NCBI GenBank assembly: GCA_015661985.1
Contig: DQVB01000514.1
Location: 1-5,934 of the forward strand
Direction of reading: 5' to 3'
Source of the DNA: Planctomycetota bacterium
GTDB taxonomy: Bacteria > Planctomycetota > Planctomycetia > Pirellulales > Thermoguttaceae
DNA: 5,934 nucleotides
The notes below the pieces were generated by a model, which was given only the letters and a program-made list of their open reading frames with translations, was not told the origin of the DNA and searched no databases. A program made the translations under genes and the position numbers. This document shows, one piece after another, positions 1 to 5,594 of this stretch. Positions within the stretch are counted from its first letter, which is position 1; each line of letters begins with the position of its first letter.

Positions 1-13
1 ATCCAGGTTTGGG

Positions 14-202
14 TTAATGACTGATGGCCGACTGGATCGTTTCCTGGTTACTCTGCCAACACGCAGCCGACCGTTGTCCCAAGGCGGTGATGGCGGTCAA
101 GAAAGCCAAAAACATCAGCAAAAGCACGAAGGCGTATTCGACGGCCGTAGGACCCCCTTCGTCCAGCAAGAAGCGAAGGATCATGCGAAGCAGGTAGTGC
201 AT
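14..202 (-). CDS. Flp family type IVb prepilin (62 aa)
   Basis: Small prepilin of the Flp/Fap family. Such proteins are processed by a TadV-type prepilin peptidase and assembled by a Tad secretion machine into adhesive pili on the cell surface. The protein has a short basic leader (residues 1-17), then the processing motif GGPTAVEY. Cleavage is expected between Gly17 and Pro18, which places the conserved Glu and Tyr at mature positions 5 and 6 (Glu22, Tyr23). A hydrophobic segment (about residues 24-44) and a short polar tail follow. The length is normal for the family. The reading frame stays open upstream to 454, but the extension is Pro/Arg-rich and unlike a leader, so I chose the ATG at 200-202, with a weak GAG upstream. 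An internal Met at residue 7 (182-184) is an alternative start. No other tad gene is visible, so assembly must use genes elsewhere. Family assignment is firm; the role in adhesion is inferred. Confidence 0.85.
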   Translation of the reverse strand: MHYLLRMILRFLLDEGGPTAVEYAFVLLLMFLAFLTAITALGQRSAACWQSNQETIQSAISH

Positions 203-666
203 GTTCTCGGTGATCGGTGACAGGGTCTGTGTGGCGGGGAACCAAGTCGTGTGGTTCGGCCAGCCTGGGGACGGCAGTCGGCCTCCACAGTCCACGAGCC
301 CGGCAAGCGATGCCGTCTGGTCGCTGGCCCGTCGGGGCCGCCCCTGTTGCAGCCTAGATTGGCAACGTGGCGGGGGCAAATCGAGATGCCCTTGGGCTCT
401 GGTGCTGAGTCCAAATCCGGTGCTTTCAGCCGTTACAATGCGTCTGGTGGGCATAAACGGCCAATCGGTCCGGGATTCAGTGCAGCGGTGGGCCGCACGG
501 CCCCGCAGCTGCCTCGCACACGGGAGGAGGGCCGCGCACCTGTCGCCTCGCTGTCGGCTGGAGTAGAATACGTGTGGTCCCGCGCCGGCCGTAGGGGCCC
601 ACTGGGTCCGTCGCCAAGGCTGGAAAGCTCCATTGTCGAAGGGGATCGGAAGCGGAGGGAAAAGCC
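203..666. other. Divergent intergenic region, no convincing gene
   Basis: This 464-bp gap separates the minus-strand pilin from the plus-strand oxidoreductase and must hold the promoters of both. Open frames cross it on both strands, but their translations are Arg/Pro/Gly-rich with no recognisable domain, so I treat them as GC-driven. Visible elements are a TAGAAT (564-569) and a TACAAT (434-439) on the plus strand, each one mismatch from a -10 box but without a good -35 box. There is also a near-palindrome of two 6-bp arms, GGGCCG and CGGCCC, separated by CA (490-503), which could be an operator or a small hairpin. None is strong enough for a firm promoter call. Confidence 0.5.
654..658 (+). 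promoter_or_regulatory. Shine-Dalgarno site fixing the oxidoreductase start at 667
   Basis: GGAGG lies 8 nt before the ATG at 667-669. This is the best ribosome-binding site in the area. It selects a start in the frame that encodes the twin-arginine leader, not the frame of the enzyme body, so it is the key evidence that the gene has a frame break and not an upstream TTG start at 633. Confidence 0.7.
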
Positions 667-1985
667 ATGGGTGCTGTCACTCGTATGGATCGCCGGAAAC
701 TCCTGCGCGGCGCCGCTTGCGCGGCCGTGGCACCGGGTTGCCCCTGTTTGTGCCGGCCCGCGCGCTGGCCGGCGAAGGCCGTCCCGGGCCCAACGACCGG
801 ATCGGGGTGGGGTACATCGGCGTAGGACGCCGGGGGAATCAGCTTATGAACCTGCCTCCGGAAGGTCGCATCGTCGCCGTGGCTGACGTGGATCGGCGCC
901 GGGCCGAAGAGGTGGCCACGCGCCGCCAGTGCCGATCGTATACGGACTATCGCAAGATGCTGGAAGCGACCGACGTGGACGCCGTGGTGGTGGCCACTCC
1001 GGATCATTGGCACGCCCTGCCCAGCATCCACGCCTGTCAGGCGGGCAAGGACGTCTACTGCGAAAAACCCTTGGCGCTGACCATCCGCGAAGGGCAGGCC
1101 ATGGTCCAGGCGGCGAGAAAATACGGCCGCGTGTTCCAGACCGGCACTCAGCGGCGATCGATGCGTTACCACCGCTTCGGCTGTGAGCTGGTGCGCAACG
1201 GGTTGGCTGGCCCCATCCATACCGTGCTTGTCATGAACTATCCCAGCCCCTGGGAGGCCACTTTCGCCGGCCAGCCTGTGCCGGAGGGTTTGGATTGGGA
1301 CGCCTGGTGCGGCCAGACCGAACCGGTGCCCTACCACCCGGATATCTTCATCCAGCGATCCAACCCCGGATGGATCTCGCTGCGACCCTACTCCGGCGGC
1401 GAAATGACCGGCACCGGCGCTCATGGATTCGACCAGATCCAATGGGCTTTGGGCACCGATGAGACCGGGCCGGTGGAGATCTGGGCCGAGGGCGGTAAGC
1501 TCAAGCCGGCCGTCTACACGGAACCCGAAAGCCGTGCGCGGGGCGACCGGCTGATGAGCGAAGGATACCGGGTCCGCATGCGCTACGCCAACGGCGTGAC
1601 CATCCGACTGGAACCCGGCGAACCGGCGGCTGGCGGCACGTTCATCGGGCCGGAAGGCAAGATCCGCATCGGCAACAACACCGTCAGCAGCAACCCGGAA
1701 CAAATCGCTCGCACGACGCCGGAAGAACTGAGAATCCGGCTGCCGGTCAGTGACAATCACCTGCAAAACTGGTTCGACTGCATCAAGTCCCGCCAGCGGC
1801 CTGTCGCCGATGTGGAAATCGGCCACCGCTCCGCCATCCTTTGCCATTTGGGCAATATCGTGCGCTGGGTGGGCCGACCCTTGCGCTGGGACCCTGAGCG
1901 GGAAATCTTCCCTGGCGACGACCAGGCCAATGCGCTGCTGGAGCGACCCATGCGACCGCCCTACCAACTGCCGGAAACCATTTGA
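667..1985 (+). CDS. Gfo/Idh/MocA family oxidoreductase, Tat-exported, frameshifted in the leader
   Basis: NAD(P)-dependent oxidoreductase of the Gfo/Idh/MocA family, whose members act on sugars and polyols; the substrate cannot be read from sequence. The frame opened by ATG 667 encodes a twin-arginine leader (MDRRKLLRGAACAAVAPG). The enzyme continues one frame back from about 738 with LPLFVPARALA, a typical cleavage region. Restoring one base near 733-738 gives about 439 residues, normal for the family. In that numbering there is a Rossmann nucleotide-binding turn (GVGYIGVGRRG, 47-57), the conserved EKP (133-135) following DHWH, and a C-terminal-domain motif GGEMTGTGAHGFD (244-256) with a candidate catalytic His253. 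Read without a shift, ATG 667 yields only 52 residues, ending at TAG 823-825. A TTG at 633 would keep the body frame open (450 aa) but replaces the leader with an unlikely sequence. The cause could be a sequencing error, a real mutation or recoding; I see no canonical slippery heptamer. Confidence 0.88.
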
Positions 1986-2040
1986 CGGCGGAGGCGGACA
2001 GGCGGCGGGCCGTGCGGTGGGGCTCAACCCCAGCGTTGTA

Positions 2041-2098
2041 AACGGGCATGATAGGATGGACATTCCTGTCCGTCATCAGTGGGACATAACGGGCATGA
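2041..2098 (+). repeat. Direct repeat AACGGGCATGA, two copies
   Basis: AACGGGCATGA occurs exactly at 2041-2051 and 2088-2098, a 47-bp step. The first copy lies in the left-arm spacer of the inverted-repeat element and the second in its centre, so part of the left arm may have been duplicated into the loop. A further GGGCAT follows at 2102-2107. Confidence 0.5.
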
Positions 2099-2140
2099 GG
2101 TGGGCATCGTAGATGTCACAGAATCTGAGTTTTGTCGCAC

Positions 2141-2159
2141 CGGCCGGAGTCGCCGGCCG
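2141..2159. terminator. Strong 7-bp GC hairpin in the convergent gap
   Basis: CGGCCGG (2141-2147) and CCGGCCG (2153-2159) are perfect complements around the loop AGTCG. The hairpin sits in the centre of the inverted-repeat element, between the ends of two convergent genes, a natural place for transcription to end from both sides. No T-run follows on either strand, so it is not a classical intrinsic terminator, and the terminator role is inferred from position. Confidence 0.35.
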
Positions 2160-2217
2160 AGCCCATGATTGACGGGCAAGAATGTCCATCCTGCGTTTCC
2201 TCTCTGCAACGTTGGGC

Positions 2218-2832
2218 TCAACGGGCCGGCCGCTGTAGTCCCAGCCGGTGAATCCATTTGTAGACGGTCACGCGGCTGACGCCCAACCGGCGCGACGCTC
2301 TGGCCACGTTCCAGCCGGACGCCTCCAGGGCCTCCCGCACGGCCTCGGGCGACGTCTTCGCCGTGCCGGCTCCGGAAACCGGCTTCGCGGCGGGGTCTCG
2401 TCCGACATTGCCCTGAGCCTGTCCGTCTTCCCCTGCCCAGCCCGGTACTTGCCTACCGGGCTCGCCGACCGGCCGCAATACCACCAGCTTGGCCCCGCTC
2501 CCCGGGACGGCGTGGACGGAAAACAATAGCCTTTTTCGCTCCCCTGATCGCTGGGTCCGGATCGTCCCTTCCAGCGTCGACCCGGGCATTCCCAGTGGCC
2601 TACACAACGCGGGCTCCACCTGCAGAGTGCCCTGGAGAAACTCTGGCCACTCGGCACCTGTAACCCGCTGACGGCTCACCTCGAGCAGCCCACATGCCCG
2701 CCGGTTGATCAGCCACACCCGGTCCATCGCGTCGACAAGTAGCAGGGCTTCATCCAGGCGGTCCAGAATCCCTTCCAGCTGGCTCCGGGGGATCACCTCC
2801 TCTATCGGCTCGATTTCCGTCCCCGGTCCCAT
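2218..2832 (-). CDS. PAS domain plus Fis-type HTH transcriptional regulator (204 aa)
   Basis: Probable cytoplasmic sensor-regulator. Residues about 18-120 resemble a PAS fold (LDEALLLVDAMDRVWLINRRA, then a sheet ending KLVVLRPV); the ligand is unknown. A Gly/Pro/Ala-rich linker (121-160) leads to a C-terminal Fis/NtrC-type helix-turn-helix (161-202; NVARASRRLGVSRVTVYKWI), expected to bind DNA as a dimer. The AAA+ domain that usually sits between these modules in sigma-54 activators is absent, so it should work by another mechanism. I chose ATG 2830-2832 because AAGGAG (2840-2845) lies 7 nt upstream. An in-frame TTG at 2932-2934, preceded by AAGGGGG, would add 34 residues and give 238; it fits the promoter candidate at 2961-2988 better, so the start is not settled. 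The gene ends against the inverted-repeat element. Targets are unknown. Confidence 0.8.
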   Translation of the reverse strand: MGPGTEIEPIEEVIPRSQLEGILDRLDEALLLVDAMDRVWLINRRACGLLEVSRQRVTGAEWPEFLQGTLQVEPALCRPLGMPGSTLEGTIRTQRSGERKRLLFSVHAVPGSGAKLVVLRPVGEPGRQVPGWAGEDGQAQGNVGRDPAAKPVSGAGTAKTSPEAVREALEASGWNVARASRRLGVSRVTVYKWIHRLGLQRPAR

Positions 2833-2839
2833 ACCGTCG

Positions 2840-2845
2840 CTCCTT
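2840..2845 (-). promoter_or_regulatory. Shine-Dalgarno AAGGAG for the PAS-HTH regulator
   Basis: Read on the minus strand, AAGGAG is followed by 7 nt and then ATG at 2832. It is the clearest ribosome-binding site for this gene and favours the 204-residue product over the longer TTG-initiated form. Confidence 0.6.
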
Positions 2846-2960
2846 GAACACGGGTCACTGCACACCGGGCCACGCGCCAGACCGGCACACGCCGTTTCTC
2901 TGAAGGCCTGCACGAGCTTCCCTACCTGCTCCAAATCGCCCCCTTTTGCAGTAGCCCGTT

Positions 2961-2988
2961 ATTCTAACACCGGGGTCCCTCGACGCAA
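2961..2988 (-). promoter_or_regulatory. Possible sigma-70 type promoter for the PAS-HTH regulator
   Basis: On the minus strand, TTGCGT (2983-2988) and TAGAAT (2961-2966) are separated by 16 bp. The -10 box has one mismatch and the -35 box keeps only TTG. Transcription would begin near 2954, giving a leader of about 120 nt to ATG 2832 or about 20 nt to TTG 2934. Support is by pattern only. Confidence 0.3.
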
Positions 2989-3191
2989 CGAACTCAATCT
3001 TGCCACGCAGGCTGCCGATCTTGCCAGGTCATCTCAGCTTACGAGGAAAGGTCAACGTCTTCCACCGGCTTTTTTCCTGCATCCCCACGGCTTCGAAGCT
3101 GAAGAGCCGAAGTCGTCCGCAGGCGGCAGAATACTTCCCCCTGGGGAGTTGAGAAGCTGGAGCCGACACGGGTGGCGCCGCAGAATCGTAG

Positions 3192-3216
3192 CCCGGCTCT
3201 CTCGAGACGGGTTTTT
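3192..3216 (+). terminator. Orphan hairpin followed by five T on the plus strand
   Basis: CCCG (3192-3195) pairs with CGGG (3208-3211). Inside, TCT (3198-3200) pairs with AGA (3205-3207) around loop CTCG, leaving a 2-nt bulge; five T follow (3212-3216). This has the shape of a weak intrinsic terminator, but no plus-strand gene ends before it. It may be chance, or it may end an unrecognised short transcript. Confidence 0.2.
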
Positions 3217-3248
3217 CGACGGTGACATGTGAGAAACGAAATACACTC

Positions 3249-3261
3249 GGCTCGGAGAGCC
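3249..3261 (-). terminator. Weak hairpin downstream of the thioredoxin-like gene
   Basis: On the minus strand GGCTC-TCC-GAGCC forms a 5-bp stem about 67 nt after the stop of the exported protein gene, followed by a loosely T-rich stretch. It is the best terminator candidate for that gene but is short and lacks a true T-run. Confidence 0.25.
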
Positions 3262-3328
3262 AAGCTACAAGAATGGCGCTGTCCAACAGATCCTACCGTT
3301 GATGATGCGCGCGCTGCAGGGTTCTCCC

Positions 3329-5239
3329 TTATTTGAGGATACGGCCCAGTTCGCCCTCCAGTTCAGCCAGATGGACGTTGCGGTTGACCACCTTGCCTGA
3401 GCGGTCTATCAGGATCATGGTGGGCACGGTGAGGATCCCCATTTCGTTGGCCAGACGGCTATCCAGGCCGCCTTCTTCGTAGATTTGCGGCCAAGGGAAT
3501 TGGTGCTCGGCCAAGAACCGTTGAACTTCGCTGGGCGTTGAATCCAGGTTGATCCCGATGATACTCAGTTTGGCGTTGCCGTATTTTCGCAAGAGTTCTT
3601 TAAGCGCCACCATGTCCGTGGTGGAGGGGGTGGACCAAGTGGCCCAGTAGTGGACGATGACCGGGCGGCCGCGGAGTTCGGCCAGGTCCACCAACCGGCC
3701 GTCCACGGTTCGGCCACGCAACTGGATGGTTTTCCCTACCGAGTCGAGTCGGGTCAGGGCGCCGCGCGCCTTCACGGCGGCCGAACTCTTGGGAAACTGG
3801 TTGACGATCTTGCCGTACCACTCCTTGGCCTGGTCGTCCTCGCCACCGAACTCCCGCCCCATGGCCAGTTGCAGCATGGCCTCGGCCGTGTCAGGGCAGT
3901 CAGGATAGGTCTTGATGTACTGCTCCAATCCCTTGAGCCATTCCTCTTGGATCTTCGGGAAATCAGTCGCTTTGGCCGACCGCATCTTCAACGCATACTC
4001 GGCCGTCATCTGGCGGAAGAGGACATAGGCGGCCAACTGCCGCTGCTGGCGGTCCTTGCGGAGCTTCTCGTACAGTTCGGTCAACCGCTGTGGCCCTTCG
4101 GGGTACCCCTCGGACTGGGCTTCGGCGCTGACCGTGTCGGCCAGCTGCCGGATCCACAGGGCCCGATCTTCGCTGGACGAGGCCGCTTGGGCGATTTGTT
4201 CGTACAGGTCGGCTCGCTGGCGATTCAGCCGGGCACGCTGGGCCAGCGAACCGGCCTGGGCGATCGCTTTGTCCAGCTTTTCCAGCTCGGCCAACAGGTC
4301 CTGGAACCGCGAATCCGGCTGTATCGCCCCCGCCGCCTGGGGAGATGCCGTAGGTCCCTGGAAGAAAAAGCCGGCAACGGTCATCTCGTGCTGCCCCTGG
4401 GCAATGGGTTGAGGCAGGTCGATCACTCGCCACACGTCCCCCACTTGGACCAACGTGCCGATCTGCACTTGCCCGTCGCTGTCGCCGCGGCGATAGATGG
4501 CCACCACGTTTTCGTAAACCCGCAAATCCCGCGTGGAACCGTCAGTACCGGCCGGTACTATCCCCGGCTGATTGCCACTGAACTGGATCCACTCGGCCCC
4601 GGCCGGCACGCCCGCCTGGCCAGAAACCAGCTGGCGGAATCGCCCCTCCAGATCCTTGATCTTCGCGGCCAGCTGCTTGGTGCGCTCCGGTCCCAAACCC
4701 AGTTGCTTCAACTCCGAGGCGGTCAGCACCACGCGCGCGAACCGGTCCACGTCCCGGGCGGCCAGCGCCGCCACTACTTCGGCGGTGACCTCTTCGGCCG
4801 AGATCGACTTCCAGCTATCGATCCTCCCGTCCTCGTCGCGATCCACGGCCCACCGCGTGCCAGCCGTGTGGAACCACCGATACTGGTCAGCCTTGCCATT
4901 GAAGTTCGCGTCGATATCGCGGTATACTTCCAGCCCATCTTTGAAATAGCACCACTGGTCGACCACGTTATCGCCGTTCGTATCCAGAAAACGGCGCAAC
5001 TCGACGCCGTTGGGGTCTTCAATGACCCAGCCCACATGTTTACCCAACTGCCGCGCTTCGATCGTGCACCGCGCAGCGGTCTCCGCATCAGGCTGATCGA
5101 TCTCCACGTCTCGCTGGACCGGCGCAAGCTTCAACGCCGCCTCGGCCGACGGCTTTTGGGCAGCCTCGGCTGCAGCGCCGATCGACAAGAGGGCCCAGAC
5201 CCCCAGCAATCCCGGTACGCTCGAAACGCAGCTCCTCAT
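3329..5239 (-). CDS. Exported protein with three DxNxD-type loops and a cysteine-free TlpA-like thioredoxin domain (636 aa)
   Basis: Begins with a Sec-type signal peptide (residues 1 to about 27: short polar start, hydrophobic LLGVWALLSIG core, then AEA). Three loops of the DxNxDGxxD metal-binding type follow, at 86-94 (DTNGDNVVD), 110-118 (DANFNGKAD) and 133-141 (DRDEDGRID), each followed by an aromatic residue and spaced 23-24 residues apart. The middle (about 310-495) is helical, with a coiled-coil-like part (310-355) and a TPR-like part (430-495). The C-terminus (505-636) matches the TlpA/AhpC-TSA thioredoxin fold, with WATWSTPST at 532-540 and the cis-proline region TVPT (604-607). The redox CxxC is replaced by Ser536-Thr-Pro-Ser539, and no cysteine occurs anywhere in this domain, so thiol chemistry is not expected; a binding or scaffold role is inferred. 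ATG 5237-5239 is preceded by AAGGAG 11 nt upstream, in a tandem AAGGAGAAGGAG. The complete frame argues against decay. Confidence 0.9.
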   Translation of the reverse strand: MRSCVSSVPGLLGVWALLSIGAAAEAAQKPSAEAALKLAPVQRDVEIDQPDAETAARCTIEARQLGKHVGWVIEDPNGVELRRFLDTNGDNVVDQWCYFKDGLEVYRDIDANFNGKADQYRWFHTAGTRWAVDRDEDGRIDSWKSISAEEVTAEVVAALAARDVDRFARVVLTASELKQLGLGPERTKQLAAKIKDLEGRFRQLVSGQAGVPAGAEWIQFSGNQPGIVPAGTDGSTRDLRVYENVVAIYRRGDSDGQVQIGTLVQVGDVWRVIDLPQPIAQGQHEMTVAGFFFQGPTASPQAAGAIQPDSRFQDLLAELEKLDKAIAQAGSLAQRARLNRQRADLYEQIAQAASSSEDRALWIRQLADTVSAEAQSEGYPEGPQRLTELYEKLRKDRQQRQLAAYVLFRQMTAEYALKMRSAKATDFPKIQEEWLKGLEQYIKTYPDCPDTAEAMLQLAMGREFGGEDDQAKEWYGKIVNQFPKSSAAVKARGALTRLDSVGKTIQLRGRTVDGRLVDLAELRGRPVIVHYWATWSTPSTTDMVALKELLRKYGNAKLSIIGINLDSTPSEVQRFLAEHQFPWPQIYEEGGLDSRLANEMGILTVPTMILIDRSGKVVNRNVHLAELEGELGRILK

Positions 5240-5250
5240 CGCTTTCGGAT

Positions 5251-5262
5251 CTCCTTCTCCTT
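5251..5262 (-). promoter_or_regulatory. Tandem Shine-Dalgarno AAGGAGAAGGAG
   Basis: Two adjacent AAGGAG units on the minus strand precede the ATG at 5239. The nearer one leaves 11 nt to the start, slightly longer than usual. No nearer site or alternative start is apparent, and the following codons give a good signal peptide, so the start is well supported. Confidence 0.55.
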
Positions 5263-5356
5263 GGCTTCACTTCCCAGGCCGGCGTCCTCCCACAAGGCAC
5301 CGGACGGGTTCCATCACCAGCTGTCCTTCCACCACAGCATGGCAACCAGGGCGGGA

Positions 5357-5385
5357 AATATAGCAGCAATGCCGATTCGTGTCGC
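5357..5385 (-). promoter_or_regulatory. Possible sigma-70 type promoter for the thioredoxin-like gene
   Basis: On the minus strand GCGACA (5380-5385) and TATATT (5357-5362) are 17 bp apart, with 4 of 6 and 5 of 6 matches to consensus. Transcription would start near 5350, leaving a leader of about 110 nt before ATG 5239. This is the best promoter-like pair in the gap and suggests the gene is transcribed apart from nadC. Confidence 0.35.
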
Positions 5386-5405
5386 CCCCAAACGAATGCA
5401 TCCTC

Positions 5406-5436
5406 CTGCTGCCACAGTAGGGGTCTGCTGGCACAG
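5406..5436. repeat. Two 12-bp direct repeats, CTGCTGCCACAG and CTGCTGGCACAG
   Basis: The copies at 5406-5417 and 5425-5436 differ at one base and are 19 bp apart start to start, close to two helical turns. They lie just upstream of the promoter candidate at 5357-5385, so they could be an activator site, though a chance repeat is possible. Confidence 0.4.
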
Positions 5437-5537
5437 CGGGGATTCGCCCCGGGCGGCAGGGCACGGGCTGGGAGGCGAACGAGCTGCGGTGACCGACGCC
5501 CGCCCTCTGTCTTTTCTTTCCCGGGGGTATGTGGGCC

Positions 5538-5564
5538 GGGTGAGGGCAAAGCCTCCCTTCACCC
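5538..5564 (-). terminator. Stable hairpin after nadC
   Basis: On the minus strand GGGTGA-A-GGG pairs with CCC-TCACCC, nine base pairs with one bulged A and an 8-nt loop, starting about 30 nt after the nadC stop. No T-run follows, so it may be a terminator of a non-canonical kind or an RNA-stabilising 3' structure. It overlaps the only GTG that could open a longer small ORF here. Confidence 0.4.
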
Positions 5565-5594
5565 GCCTCCTTTGGGCCGTCCACCAGCCGGCCG

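Larger units (their letters stand above)
2029..2216. repeat. Imperfect long inverted repeat (MITE- or REP-like) between convergent genes
   Basis: The core arm AGGATGGACATTC followed by CTGTCCGTC (2053-2074) recurs inverted at 2171-2192 with 20 of 22 bases identical, both differences being C/T. An outer arm, CCCAGCGTTG (2029-2038), recurs inverted at 2207-2216 with 9 of 10 matching. The spacer between outer and core arms is 14 nt on both sides, so the two halves are symmetric 46-bp arms around a 96-bp centre. The left core can also fold alone as GGACA-TTCC-TGTCC. The element starts 43 bp after the oxidoreductase stop and ends next to the regulator's stop codon, where it may act as a two-way terminator. 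It encodes no protein. Whether it is a dispersed family cannot be told from one copy. Confidence 0.65.
2833..3328. other. Intergenic region with hairpins, no convincing gene
   Basis: About 500 bp lie between the end of the exported thioredoxin-like gene and the start of the regulator; part (to 2934) may be coding if the regulator starts at TTG. Small open frames at 3029-3286 on the minus strand show no domain, no good ribosome site and an unlikely composition. Visible structures are a 10-bp palindrome GCTTCGAAGC (3090-3099), a plus-strand hairpin with a T-run (3192-3216) and a 5-bp hairpin just after the upstream gene (3249-3261). Confidence 0.5.
5240..5594. other. Intergenic region between nadC and the thioredoxin-like gene
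   Basis: About 355 bp. Longer minus-strand frames here (for example 5314-5562, from a GTG) are Arg/Pro-rich and not convincing, but the last 25 codons of that frame encode a hydrophobic segment with a perfect AGGAGG before a TTG. The region also holds a promoter candidate (5357-5385), a 12-bp direct repeat (5406-5436), a 5-bp hairpin CGGGG-ATTCG-CCCCG (5437-5451) and a stable hairpin after nadC (5538-5564). Confidence 0.5.

Noticed and set aside
203..454. Upstream extension of the pilin to 146 residues
   Set aside because: The extension is Pro/Arg-rich, would bury the prepilin leader inside the protein, and makes the length wrong for the Flp family.
633..666. TTG at 633 as the real start of the oxidoreductase
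   Set aside because: The added sequence is not a leader, the ribosome site is weak, and the ATG at 667 in the other frame has a strong site and a textbook Tat leader. It stays as a fallback only.
477..2063. 528-residue open frame on the minus strand opposite the oxidoreductase
   Set aside because: It is fully antisense to a gene with clear family motifs, runs past both its ends, and its translation has no recognisable domain; high GC and codon bias explain the lack of stops.
3029..3286. 85-residue minus-strand frame in the 2833-3328 gap
   Set aside because: No domain, no good ribosome site, and three overlapping frames are open here with similar length.
5395..5436. Sigma-54 type -24/-12 promoter from TGGCA-like sequences on either strand
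   Set aside because: The spacing between the GG and GC elements is wrong by two or more bases on both strands.
5314..5562. 82-residue minus-strand frame from GTG 5562
   Set aside because: The N-terminal part overlaps the hairpin after nadC and looks non-coding; the AAAGGAGG site is only 3 nt from the GTG.
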